Below the pieces are notes generated by a model. The model searched no databases and was not told the origin of the DNA. It worked only from the letters and a program-made list of their open reading frames with translations. The translations under genes were made by a program, and so were the position numbers. From Podocnemis expansa (taxonomy: Eukaryota > Chordata > Testudines > Podocnemididae), in NCBI GenBank assembly GCA_007922195.1, contig ML682031.1, forward strand, positions 310,001-374,000: a stretch of DNA of 64,000 bases. Reading direction: 5' to 3'. Every line of letters starts with the position of its first letter. Position 1 is the first letter of the stretch. Shown here in pieces: positions 21,415-31,785 of this stretch.

Positions 21415-22740
21415 AAGATTATTAGATCCTCTAGTCTAACCTTCTATATGGCACACTCCATTTCGTTCCACCCAGGGCCTCTGTACCAAGCCCAATAACT
21501 TGTGTTTGACTGAAGTGCATCTTCCAGAATGAAATCTGGTCCTGATTATAAGACATCAAGATATGGACAATCTACTACTTCCCTTGGTAGGTTGTTCCAA
21601 AGGTTCATCATGATCACTATGAGAAATTTGTGCCTGATTTCAAATTTGAATTTGTCTAACTTCAGCTTCCAGCCATTGTTTCTTCTTATGCTCTTTTCCA
21701 ATAGATTAAACAGTCTTTCAGCAGCTGATATTTTCTCCCTGTGAAGGTAAATCTACACTGCAATTGTCACCTCTAAATCTTCTTTTTGATATGCTAAACA
21801 GATTGAACTCTATGAGTTTCTCAGTGAAAGGCATTTTCTCCAGTCCTACATTTGGTGGCTCTTTTCTGCCCTGGCTTCAATTTTTTTCCAGGTTCCTTTT
21901 AAAATGCAGAACAGCATTTCAAGAACAGTCTCACCAATGCCACATACAAAGGTACAATCACTTCCCTGCTCACTACTCCCCTGTTTCTACATCCAAGGAT
22001 TGCATTATTCCTTTCTGCAATGACATCACCAGTAGGCTTTTATATTCAGTGGCTTATCTACCATGGGTATGTCCATAGTGCAATTAAAAATCCACAATGG
22101 GCATGTGCCAGCTCACCTGAGCATGTGGGGCTCAGGCTAAGAGGCTGCTTAACTGCAGCACAGATACTCAGGCTTGAGTGGGAACACATGCTTCAGGACC
22201 CTGGGAACTGAGGGGCCGCAGCCCAAGTCCAAACATTTACTCTGCAATTAAGCAGCTCCTTACCCCAAGCCCTGAGCGCCCAAGTCTCCTGGCAGGGTCA
22301 GCTGCTAGTGTCTCACTGCAGCGTAGACATACCTTATGACCTTTAAATCCTTTTCAGAGTCAACTGCTTCCTATCATTTAGGCCTCTGTCTGTAGGTTCC
22401 TCATTCCTCGACGCATGGCTGTACAGTTTACAGTTGCCGTATCAATACACTTATTGTTTCAATGGGCCCTGCTTCCCAGATCCCCTTTATGACTGCCTGT
22501 CATTCTTTTCACCACCCCACCAATCTTGGTGTCATCTGCAAATGTCAGCAGCAGTTCAATATTTATTTCCAGATCATTGATGAAACCATTGAATGGCATG
22601 AGCACCGATCCTTGTGGTAGCCCAATAAATCATCAGTTTGATGATGATTCCCCATTGGCAACTATTTTTTGAGACTGTCACGTAGCCAGTCCTCAATCCA
22701 TTTACCATGTGCTCTACCGAGTTGTAAAGTGCGAGTTTTT
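21415..22740 (-). mobile_element. Old L3/CR1-like LINE, split by a hAT insertion
   Basis: Minus-strand element. Its 3' end lies near 21415 (plus: GATCCTCTAGTCTAACCTTCTATATGGCA), followed by CTTCCCTTGGTAGGTTGTTCCAAAGGTTC, the usual 3' coding region of this family in reptiles. The far side (22336-22740) covers the RT. On the minus strand, 22522-22546 reads TTTGCAGATGACACCAAG, an intact FADD motif C, and plus GATCATTGATGAAACCATT corresponds to the NDL block. Numerous stops make it a fossil. The hAT at 22066-22333 interrupts it. Confidence 0.75.
22066..22333 (+). mobile_element. hAT MITE of the GGTATGTCTACACTGC type, 268 bp
   Basis: Left end GGTATGTCCATAGTGCAATTAAAAATCC; right end, reversed, GGTATGTCTACGCTGCAGTGAG. 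The interior is semi-palindromic with CTCAGGCTAAGAGGCTGCTTAACTGCAG opposed to CTCTGCAATTAAGCAGCTCC. It sits inside the LINE, so it is younger than that copy. No clean target duplication was found. Confidence 0.7.
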
Positions 22741-23249
22741 AAAGTAAGAAGGGTGTGCAGTATTAAATCAAATGCCAAATTTTACATTTTGAAAACAACT
22801 TGGTTAATTTCACAGGAAGCAGGATACCTGACATATCAGCCAATATAAAAATGGATATTTATGGAATCTACCTTAAAACAACTTTCTAACTCTTATTTCC
22901 AAAGGGATATGCGTTTTCTCACATCAAACCTGCCCCCTGAAACTGGGCTTAAAACTGGAAAATACATCATTAAACTGGCATCCCCCACTGAGACAGATAA
23001 GAGTCCTTGTCAATGAACAAAGTCTTGGACAGTGACAGGTATTTCAAAAAAATCTTGACAATTACTTTATAAACAGCATGTATTTGGCTAAAATACTAGA
23101 TCACTTCCGTGCTTCTGTAACAAGTGTTTGCAAAGAGCTTTAGTTTTTTAGATGAAAGGCACTGTACAACTATTCATATCATTTTGAGTACTAGCTTCTG
23201 TGAACACGTCAAAGACATTTTCCCTCTCTGAGGACTAAAATCCATGGAA
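22741..23249. other. No gene; MIR-like scrap near 23122
   Basis: AAGTGTTTGCAAAGAGCTTTAG...GATGAAAGGCACTGTACAAC at 23122-23170 resembles the 3' CORE/tail of MIR. The rest is featureless. Confidence 0.35.
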
Positions 23250-23621
23250 AGTTGATCTTAATTTTAAATCTTTATTCCCGAATCACGCAAATACATGAGG
23301 CACATCTGAAAAATTTATTAGAACAGAAAAGTCTCTCCAAAGCAGTGCTTTGCAACAGAAATGCTGATGCTTCAAGACTAAACTAATAATTTATCAAGAG
23401 TACACAAAGGACAGTTATACAAATAATTACTTTTCATTAGCGCACCACCAGCTCATTGGTTCTTGGTCCTATGATATCTACAGCAGCACTCATTCTCTGT
23501 AGCAGCTCACCAAAGATTTTTTTTTCTCCTCCACTGAAGGCTCCACATACTGTTCTGACTGTGAATGAGTTAACAAATCTGTCAAATAATATCTCTGCAG
23601 GTGTCAACTTCTTGGAAGCAG
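23250..23621 (-). CDS. Candidate terminal coding exon with 3' UTR, unidentified gene
   Basis: Coding part 23437-23621 (minus), 61 complete codons plus stop, starting mid-codon after a plausible acceptor (minus: TCTGCCCTTTGGACCTAG, with a TTATAAC branch-like site upstream). The peptide starts ASKKLTPAEILFDRFVN, has a glycine-rich GGEKKIFGELLQRM stretch, and ends PRTNELVVR. The 3' UTR has AATAAA at 23319-23314 and 23276-23271, so cleavage would fall near 23250. Acidic and basic residues are well mixed and the composition looks like a globular protein. I do not recognise the family. A processed pseudogene or chance frame is possible, but acceptor, stop and two polyadenylation signals in order favour a real last exon of a minus-strand gene whose other exons lie above 23.6 kb. 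Confidence 0.45.
23271..23276 (-). terminator. AATAAA polyadenylation signal (distal)
   Basis: TTTATT on plus, AATAAA on minus, about 160 bases after the candidate stop codon. Confidence 0.4.
23314..23319 (-). terminator. AATAAA polyadenylation signal (proximal)
   Basis: Second AATAAA on the minus strand, about 120 bases after the candidate stop codon. Confidence 0.4.
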
Positions 23622-24510
23622 CTAGGTCCAAAGGGCAGACACACAGTTATAATGAGAGAAAGATTAAGAGGTGGAAAGAAAAGAAGCCAGCATGAGGCAT
23701 AAGGAGAGCTTTGATGAATGATATAGCCAAGCATTAATGAGATCTGGTAATTTTACAATTCCTGAAAGCGATGGTTGTTAAGACTTAGAGGATCATCTTC
23801 TTGCCCAACTGGAACAGAGGAAAGTTTAGGACAAAGCCAGGCCAAAAAAATTCATCTAAAATCTGCTTCTTCCTTTGAGTTAACACAGTTGTGACCTGCT
23901 GTATTTTTTCCCCAATACACACAGCACTTGTTTAGGTAGTCTTTTAAAAGTGTATGGTTGCTTCTATGGCTTTCAACAGTTTAAATGCATGTATTAACTA
24001 TTCTGTGTTAGAAGTATTCTGTGCCTAGGTTTTTTTTAGCATCCTAAGCTTCCTTAGCTAAATGTCATACTTCCCTGGTCATGTATTGAATGTTAAGGAC
24101 ATAGTCATGTGGTATCCATCCTCTGTTCCCTGCATATTTTTTTCCTAAATACTTTGGTGAGCAAATCTCTTCTCCAAAAATACAATTCTAGTTCTACCAG
24201 CATTTGGATTAACAAGGGAACCAATTCTGAGTGGAGTTAGCTGTTTCACAAGCCTGTAGGAAATACAGGATTTAAATTGAGTTACATTAATTTCACACCA
24301 CTGAGCTGGCAATCAAAATGTAGCCTATCAAATGCAATTTACAAGATCACAGAAAGACCACAGGAGCAAATAATGCCACTCACCGGGAGGCTGGTCTGAA
24401 CAGAAATACAGCTTGTGAATATAAACTTTTGTGAAGCTTATGGCAAGTCATTGCCTACTTGTTGACTGCATAAACTAAGGGTATGGTTATAAAATGGTAT
24501 GTGTTATAAC
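23622..24510. other. No gene; intron of the candidate gene if it is real
   Basis: Immediately upstream (minus sense) of the candidate terminal exon. No upstream exon could be picked out by eye. Confidence 0.35.
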
Positions 24511-24648
24511 CAGTGCTTTTTCAGTTTAATTTAAAAAAAAAAAAAGTGCCAGTACTCTGCCAGGGACCTGGGGCCACCAGCAGCAGTGGCTGTGAAAGAA
24601 AGGTGCCAGGACTCAGTTTCCCTGATTACCATCACAAAAAAAGCCCTG
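24511..24648 (+). mobile_element. Short DNA transposon, CAGTGCTTTTT...AAAAAGCCCTG type, 138 bp
   Basis: The left end CAGTGCTTTTTCAG is opposed to the right end AAAAAAAGCCCTG. Inside are mirrored AAAGTGCCAGTACTC and AGGTGCCAGGACTCAG blocks. The flanks GTTATAAC and TTTGTAGC match at 5 of 8 positions. Probably a hAT-type MITE. Confidence 0.6.
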
Positions 24649-26649
24649 TTTGTAGCTTGTTTTAACATATTTACAACATTTCTTTGCAGGTTGTGAAAAG
24701 TTTTTTTATTCAGGCTGTTAACCATTGAAAAATCATTTTTGAGCATGCTCAGAAGACACCTGACGAGATCCCAAAAATCTAAAGAAGCCCTGCCATCTCT
24801 GGGAATGAAAGAGCTGCATTTTTTCTTTGCCCAGCCTGCTAATCAGAATGGCTGTGGCCAGGAAAATATGCATCACAGAGACTGACACAAACCGAGTTAA
24901 AAACAAACCAGTTCAAAATCAAAATCCAGTCGCTGACCTGCACAGGGTGTAACCCTGCATATTACTTGCCACAAATTATTGGACTACAGTCACGACCTGA
25001 ATTTTATCTTCAGGCTGTATTTTAACTGTTCCTGTCCTAACCCATCCAAGTCATTAAGAAGTTCTTGTACCCCAGTCTGGACTATCAGCTGACGTGATCA
25101 TTTCACTGTGCATTATCCCTTTTCCACGTCACTGAAATGAAGAATGAACAAATCCGTTCCTCATATAGCACTCCATTCGTCAAGAATTTTCCATTTCTGT
25201 TCCCATAGAAAAATGTATCAACTTTAACATTCAAGCTAGTTTTTAATCTGCTCAAGCAGCAAACTCCATATACCTTACTCGTGTGACCTTACAAAAGAGT
25301 ATTTTTAAATGATGCTGCAAAAGAAGCAGTAATAAACCCTTAGCAAGTCTTGAACACCATTTTCCACCTCTTACACACTTTGCTGATAAATGCTGATTAT
25401 CTTTCTTTCAATCCTTACCTTCCACAGGCCTGCTCCAATGCCCATTGGAGTCAATGGGAGTTTTTACCATCTTTGTTCCCCATGCTAAACTGAATCTAAC
25501 TCTCAATTTTCAGTTTGTGGTGAGTATTGATTTTAGGTGTTTATTTGTAGCTAGTTTGGTGACTTTTCACTTTTGAAAATTTGTTCTATTATTTTGAGCT
25601 TATATCAATTGTTTTGCCTCCCCATTGAGCCAGTTCCTGGAGATCTAGCATCTTCATGCATGTGGATCACTTCTCCTGCCACTTCTCAGACCCCAGTCCT
25701 GCATGATCAAGAAATGCACAAAAACAGGACATATGAACTTCAGAAGAATAGCACTGAACAGTCTGAACAGGAAGCAAGTAAAATTAAAAAAAACTTTAAA
25801 CAAGCATTGCTGTTTTCTACTTCTATCAAGATTTACCTATTTAAAAATTAAAATTGCTGTTTTATCAACTGCATTTGATTTGAATCAAAACCAAGAATCC
25901 TTGTTTACTAAACACAAGTGTTAGGCTTCCTTCGCTGGCATTTCCAGGCACTGCTCTCACTCCTTCGACTCTTTCCCAACTCCAGATTTCTGGATAGGGT
26001 CCAGTTTGAGTTTTGTCACATTCCTGTCATTTATGGTTTCTGATCACCTGTTTTTGGTACTGCCCTGAATTCAGATAGTTTCTTCTTCCACCCTTAGGAA
26101 ATGTGTCTGTCTCTTTCTGGCATCTACTCCCTCATCTTTCTCTCTGAGCAGTAAGCCAAATCATTCATATAATTATCTTTCAATGGTCCGGCTCTATTAC
26201 CCTACTATCCCGTAGCCAGCACTGATGTTGGTCTCTTCATGGTTTGTTCTCAGAAAATGTTTTTATATGTTAAGATACATTGTATAATTTACTTCAGTCT
26301 CCATTATTGCTTTTTTCTGAATCATTTTACTCTGTTTGGACTTCATTCCACAGTCTGCCCACTCTTCCATTTTAACCTTACACTTTATTGGTCTTATCTT
26401 TACACCCAGTGCATTTTCATCAGCTATTTCATCCACTTTGTCATTTTATATTTTGTTTTCCTACTAAAAGGATGAACATGCCATAAGAGGATGAAACACT
26501 GATTTAATCTCAACATTTTTCATTTTGTCCACAGCTGCTTTTCACTCCATTTGTTTCCACATAACTTCTCTTGTACTTCTAAAATCTATGTTGCTGAAAT
26601 TCAACTCATTTTGTCCTCCTAATTACAAATCAAACTAGCATAACAACTT
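24649..26649. other. No gene recognised
   Basis: Two kilobases of AT-rich DNA. The frames at 25573-25924 and 26239-26475 are T/A-rich chance frames. Confidence 0.5.
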
Positions 26650-26654
26650 CTTTA

Positions 26655-26765
26655 GTAGGGTCATCTATGAGGAATGAACCCAAAACCTCCGGAGCTGAAA
26701 TCTTCAAGCACCAACTGCATACGCTAAATGAGTCGGCCCATTAACTAAGAGGCAGTAGCAAACTC
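26655..26765 (-). repeat. Possible tRNA-derived SINE head
   Basis: On the minus strand an A-box-like TAGCGTATGCAGTTGG (26726-26711) is followed about 30 bases later by a B-box-like GGGTTCATTCC (26681-26671). The spacing fits RNA polymerase III internal promoters. The cloverleaf is imperfect and no tail or target duplication was identified, so this is a weak call rather than a tRNA gene. Confidence 0.3.
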
Positions 26766-29063
26766 GTAACTCTCGAAGGGCTCTAGTCACAAGCAGCGGA
26801 CGAAGAGCATACCAGTCACAGACTATATTAGGATCACTATCCTCAATGCTTAAATTCTCCCTCCTCTGTACTACAGCCAGAGTTATCCACAGTATGTTCT
26901 GGTCATCTCAATCTTGCAGCACATGGGACTGACCCATCTTTACTAAACCAAATGTGTTTATCCATCAAGCTCCTTCCCAGGCTTTCAGCCTGTGTCTACC
27001 TGTCTGAAATGACTCTGCTGCCTGCCAACTCCAGCAAAGAGGAAACTGAAAATCTTGGTCCCTGGTGGAGCCAGCAGCTATTAGACACCTGTACACAAAC
27101 ACCTGGAAGACTTTAGGACTTTTTATAATTGTATGCAGTTTGGCAAATAGGAACAGCAAGCACTTTCCCAGAAGCTTATTTATGCGTTTGTAAAGACCTC
27201 GTTACTTGGAGTCCCCACATGCTGTGCCTTTTTCGACCCCTTGTAAATCTTATGGCATTTCATAGTTTTAGGTCCCTGATTCCAGAGGTTCACAAATTGG
27301 GGTCTTTACGGTTTGTGAAACATATTTGATAAAGGGTAAATGACCCAAAAAGAGAGAAAAAGAGAGAGGTGTTAGTTGAGCTCAAACCCTGCTTGCTAAC
27401 CTGTTTCAAAAAGGTACCGCAGAACATGAAAAAGGAGAAGGCCGCAATGTCAAACTCAATAAACCAGTCCATAAATACCTCCCAATCTTCCCACAGAGTC
27501 AGCACCAGGTGTTCTGCTATTGGCGGGGAAAAAATCTTAACAAATAAACCCACTTCTATTTAAGGATCTTTAATTTTAAACCAGCCAGAAAAAGCCAGAC
27601 TGCACCAGGAAACAGTAAGGAAAAGGAAATGAAATACAAACTAAAAAGAGGAAAGTACAATCCCTCAAAACCTACAATCAACACCAGCTGTAAGCCAATT
27701 AAACTCAACAGTTTACAGATGTTCACAGGAGAATACTAATTCACAATTTAACCAGATTGACCCACTTTCTTAAAAACTCTTGATGTGGTACACAAAACCT
27801 ACTTTTCTTTAGGGCTCTCTAAAAGCAAACAAACAAAAAAGTTAATGATAAATGCTATTATGCACGTCACTAAACCCCCCCCCCACCATCCACTCCCCAC
27901 CCACTCACCCTGAAGCCATGTATATCACACTTCACATTTTAACCTGTTCAGGGCTGGTCCACTGACTGTAACCAACTTCCCCTCTGTCATTCCTCAGCTT
28001 CCATCTCACAGTGATATTCTGCTGAAGTGTCAAAAATTATTTGAGCATCTTTTCAGGTATCAATCTCAATCATGGCCTGTCCCAGCAGACCGATGCAAAT
28101 TACTAATGAGTCTCACTATTATTAAAATTAATTAGGAAGGTATTTGGTTATGCCACCAGGGCTTTCCAAGCACCAAGCTGATGGCTCAGGGAATGAATGT
28201 TAAAAACTACTATTAAGAGTCATGAAGATTAATAATGACACGTTAAGCTACTTTTTGTTTTGGAGCCCCTGAGTAGGGTCAGTGTGACATCAGACACTCC
28301 TAATGTATCAGCTATAGCGTCCAAAAGAACAAACCATAACTACAGCTGTATTTGTAGAGATACGTTTCCTCCTTGCTCAGACAAGAGCTTGTCACAGTTC
28401 AGAACCACGGTCTCTAAGAATTCTCGTAACAACCTTTTAGAGCATCTAGAAGTACTGCGAGAAAACCCAATACCTTCCCCGGGTTACAGAGTGTTTCACT
28501 AACAACAAATAGGTAAAACTTCAGCACTCAGTATTTTACATTTACACAGCTTTGAGTATGCATTAAAAAATCATCCTTCCCAATAGTCCAGGGAGGTTCT
28601 GCTGTCATCGCTATTGTTCATGTTCTTTCACAAATCAGTGACTTGTGGGACCAAAAATACCAAGTGACGTCTCTAATGGTAAACCAAAAGCTAGCTGCAG
28701 AGGCAAAGGTAACAATCAGGCATTTGAGACTACCACACTCAGGCCTAATCCATGAAACAAGTCCAACACCCAAGAGCAGTTTTGGTCCATATTAATACGG
28801 AACCCAAAGCAAGCCAAACATTGAAAATTGTTAGTTTTAAGGAGGATACATTTTCCTTCAACTTTTTGTATTACTGAGACTTCATGCATGTGAAGAATGG
28901 ACTTTCTGGAAATAAAATAAAATAAAATAAAAACTAAGTTCATTTCGCGCTTTTGAAAGCAAAAGATGAATAACACAGGCCTGAACATAACATCGTACCA
29001 GTGTCAGTTTCCAAGACCAAGCTCCACCACAGCCCCTCAACCCTAATTTACAAAATCACAAGA
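26766..29063. other. No gene recognised
   Basis: Low-complexity bits only: a C-run near 27877 and the AAATA repeat at 28908-28932. No exon supported. Confidence 0.5.
28908..28932. repeat. (AAATA)n microsatellite
   Basis: Four to five AAATA units. Confidence 0.9.
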
Positions 29064-29073
29064 TTTCCATGCT
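29064..29073. repeat. Target duplication, left (10 bp)
   Basis: TTTCCATGCT, repeated exactly at 29113-29122. Confidence 0.8.
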
Positions 29074-29112
29074 GCCAAGATCCAAAGGGGCAGCTGAGTT
29101 AGTCTAGTTCAG
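29074..29112 (+). mobile_element. 39-bp micro-insertion of a Penelope-like head
   Basis: Consists of eight bases plus CCAAAGGGGCAGCTGAGTTAGTCTAGTTCAG, which is the first 31 bases of the fold-back family. It is bounded by perfect 10-bp target duplications. It is the shortest insertion of this family in the window and is heavily truncated on the 3' side. Confidence 0.7.
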
Positions 29113-29122
29113 TTTCCATGCT
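29113..29122. repeat. Target duplication, right (10 bp)
   Basis: TTTCCATGCT, partner of 29064-29073. Confidence 0.8.
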
Positions 29123-29766
29123 AGGCTTCCCTTACACAGAAACTGCTGTACCTGGAAAATTGTGCACAAGTGTGCTGAATGATTTTAATTGAACAAAAGA
29201 CCTTGCAGACTGACGTTGTATTAGATGGTTAAAGATAATACACTGTGCTACTGAACATCTTCCATAAATTCCATCAACACTATTCTACCTTCAAAGGACA
29301 TCTATCTTCTGTACGTATCAAGGAATTTAATGGATGTTAATTATGTTAGATTCCTGAAGCCTGGAAGCGTTTGCTTTTTCAGAATCGAGAGTCAAAACTT
29401 GCTTTTTTAAAGGTTGACGCAACATCTTAGTATCTATATCTGGGATGGAAGACAAAAAAAGCATTCAAAAGGCTACCCATTTTGTAACAAGTTTTTACAC
29501 GAAATTTCACAGTGCATTAACAACTCCTCTTCATACTGTAAACAAAATTTATAAATTAGTCCATAATCTGGTTTTGTTTGATTTGTTGATGATTCATGTG
29601 GAAAAACAACAGGAGAAAGTTAATGTTCTGACATCAGTGATGGATTTCACCAGGAAAACCAACAGAAGGAAGTAATTCAGATTTTAAAAAATTAATGTGT
29701 TTGAAATACGTGGTTATCTGTGTCCTACACCGGTATGAGAATTATCTGTTTCTTTCATTTCATGCG
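29123..29766. other. No gene recognised
   Basis: A chance frame at 29445-29675. Nothing else supported. Confidence 0.5.
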
Positions 29767-29857
29767 TCTAATGCAGTGGGACTATGCCCATGAAAGCTCA
29801 CGCAATAAATAAACCTGTTATTCTTTAAAAGTGCCACAGGACTCCTTGTTTTGCAGG
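29767..29857 (+). mobile_element. Penelope-like fragment, single arm
   Basis: Reads TCTAATGCAGTGGGACTATGCCC, ATGAAAGCTCACGCAATAAATAAACC, CTGTTATTCTTTAAAAGTGCCACAGGACTCC. This is the return arm alone, or a reversed left arm cut at both sides. No target duplication found. Confidence 0.55.
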
Positions 29858-30126
29858 TACTATCAAGATGTTCAAACAAAGGAAACCTTTGTTTATGAGA
29901 CGTGTTGGTCAGATGAGTGAAAAGGAGATTGTCAAAGCAAGTTGTGCAGGGACTGATATTATAGGGGCCCCTGAACAGAATGTGGCTGACTGGCCAGCAT
30001 GTGACATGGCATTTTTCTCAAGGCTATATGAAGATCACAAAACATGGAGGAAGACTGATGGCCAATGACTCATGTGCTCCGACTCTGTGGCACTTCATGC
30101 TGTGAGAGATGTGGTACTAGTAGCTG

Positions 30127-30136
30127 CTTGATTTTC
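30127..30136. repeat. Target duplication, left (10 bp)
   Basis: CTTGATTTTC, repeated exactly at 30299-30308. Confidence 0.8.
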
Positions 30137-30298
30137 CGATGACCTTTCATGGGAGAAAATCCCACTTCATCAGATGCTTTGAAAGCATCTGATGAAGTGG
30201 GATTTTCTCCCACGAAAGCACATGCAATAAATAAATGTGTCAGTCTAAGTGCCACAGGACTCCTTGTTCATTTTGCTAACACAGCTACTCCTTTGGCA
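30137..30298 (-). mobile_element. Penelope-like fold-back element, reversed, 162 bp
   Basis: The head is at the right edge (plus: GCTAACACAGCTACTCCTTTGG), so the element is on the minus strand. The centre is a near-perfect palindrome: 30142-30180 (GACCTTTCATGGGAGAAAATCCCACTTCATCAGATGC) and its inverse to about 30225, with only a few bases at the turn. The return arm stops in the ATGAAAGGTCAT block, so it is shorter than the outgoing arm. Perfect 10-bp duplications flank the unit. Confidence 0.7.
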
Positions 30299-30308
30299 CT
30301 TGATTTTC
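30299..30308. repeat. Target duplication, right (10 bp)
   Basis: CTTGATTTTC, partner of 30127-30136. Confidence 0.8.
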
Positions 30309-30699
30309 AGAGGTGCTGAGCATCTGTAGCCCCCATTCACTTCCACTGGAGCTGTGGGTGTCTGGCACTTCTGAAAATGGAGCCAGAAGTCCATAACAAA
30401 GCTTCTTGTTTCAAAGCTTCTGCTGTCTCTTCTCTTTAGTCTATTAAAAACATCACTTGAAGCAAAAATTTTACATGGCCCCTATTGACTGGTTTTTACA
30501 TATCTGGAGATCACCTGTTAAGACAACAGCTTTCATTCCTGTGCGAAGATAGAAGTAATTTTTCTGGAGCAGGAGGGCTATGAGAATATAATTACTAAAC
30601 TGAACAGCCAGAAAGGCCCATCAAAACAAAACCAAAAAACCCCCAAGGGAACAGCAACACACAGGGGAACAAAGGAAATGCTCCAGCCAATCCCAGCTC
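30309..30699. other. No gene recognised
   Basis: A-rich near 30625-30660. No supported feature. Confidence 0.5.
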
Positions 30700-30856
30700 A
30701 GCTTTGGCTGAGCTCTACCAGTCAGAGTCAGTCAGGCAGCATGCTGACCATTGGTTGGGCTCCCTCAGACTCCAGCTGGCATTTCATTGGCTCATTCCCC
30801 ATGTGGGTAATGCCCTCTTTTTACTTTTCTTGTCTGTGGTTCATACGCCATGCCGT

Positions 30857-30894
30857 CAATCAGAGATTTCATTGGCCAAGGAAATCTCTGATTG
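30857..30894. repeat. Perfect 14-bp hairpin
   Basis: CAATCAGAGATTTC (30857-30870) and GAAATCTCTGATTG (30881-30894) are exact inverse complements around a 10-base turn. Confidence 0.9.
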
Positions 30895-30945
30895 TCAGCA
30901 CAGCGTGCAAACCACAATGAGAAAAGAAAGAAAGAGGGTGGTGCC

Positions 30946-31133
30946 CAATGTTCCTTCTAATTACTCATAGGTTGTGTACGCAAACAATTCCTTTGTGTGC
31001 ACAAAAACATTTATTTGTGAGCACCAATATTAGCACTATTGAATTTTTTTGTGCACACTTTATTTTGTTGTGTGCACAGGCTTTATGACCTGTGTGCGCG
31101 TGCACATGGACACAGCTTAGAGGGAACAGTGGA
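30946..31133 (+). mobile_element. hAT-like MITE, CAATGTTCCYTCTAA ends
   Basis: Left CAATGTTCCTTCTAAT and right CTTAGAGGGAACAGTG are inverted repeats. The interior has GTGTGCAC-rich blocks on both sides (TTTGTGTGCACAAAA and TTGTGTGCACAGG). The flanks GTGGTGCC and CTGGTGCC match at 7 of 8 positions. This element type recurs in reptiles. Confidence 0.7.
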
Positions 31134-31254
31134 CTGGTGCCCACATGGGGAATGAGCCAATCAAAGGCCAGCATACTGACTGAATAAGGCCAAGCTTGGG
31201 TGGGGATACAAATACATATAAAATCTGGCACGTGGACTGTGGAGTGCATAGATA

Positions 31255-31310
31255 CTGAGCAGATGTGGATGGTATCCAGATCCACATTTTTGTATCCACA
31301 TAGGGCTCTA
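31255..31310 (-). repeat. Fragment of the same DNA element as 57865
   Basis: Plus strand reads GCAGATGTGGATGGTATCC, AGATCCACATTTTTGTATCC, ACATAGGGCTCTA. Reversed, this parallels GAGCCCTGCAGATCC and the nearby blocks at 57865. Confidence 0.4.
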
Positions 31311-31519
31311 CCTACCTCCTACTTACCCTGGCATCTTCAATGCTCTAAGTCAAAGTGAAATGTCATTCCTTCAACTCAGCCTTACTCTACTTACCTGTTT
31401 GGTCTGGTCTTCCGAGATAGACTTCCTAATCGGGTGAAGGGGTCTTCACAGACCTGATCGGTCATCTGGGAAAACTGACCTGATGGCAGCAATTTGCCAC
31501 TGTCAGTGAAGATAGCTCC

Positions 31520-31785
31520 TATGGCTACACTTTCAGCCAGGTGCACAATTCCCTGTTTACATAGCTAACGCCAGTATGTCTCTCATCTGAGCTGGTGTGC
31601 TAAACACAGAAGCGGAGCCGCAGAATCACAGGCAGCAGAGGCACAAGCTAAACTCCACAAGTACAAACCCATCTAAAATCCACAGAACATGCTTGGGGAG
31701 AATATCTCCTGCCACTACTGTCTCCTCCACATTGTGCACCACCAGAGCTACTCTACTATTTCAGTATGAGAACTAGTAGACATCT
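31520..31785 (+). mobile_element. Possible hAT MITE
   Basis: The left ATGGCTACACTTTCAGC and right ACTAGTAGACATC ends resemble the GTCTAC/GGCTACAC group, with an internal GGAGCCGCAGAA region. The ends are weakly matched and no duplication is seen. Confidence 0.3.

Larger units (their letters stand above)
30700..31205. mobile_element. Composite hairpin element with nested hAT
   Basis: The left arm at about 30700-30820 (TCAGTCAGGCAGCATGCTG ... TTGGCTCATTCCCCATGTGGG) is inversely repeated at 31137-31205 (CCCACATGGGGAATGAGCCAA ... CAGCATACTGACTGAATAAGG). The left arm carries an extra stretch of about 45 bases. A second hairpin lies between the arms at 30857-30894, and a hAT MITE occupies 30946-31133. 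The outer element is an unidentified fold-back or DNA transposon. Confidence 0.55.

Noticed and set aside
30137..30298. Reading the hairpin as a rho-independent-type terminator or microRNA precursor
   Set aside because: It is a member of a repeated family with target duplications, so the hairpin is explained by the element.
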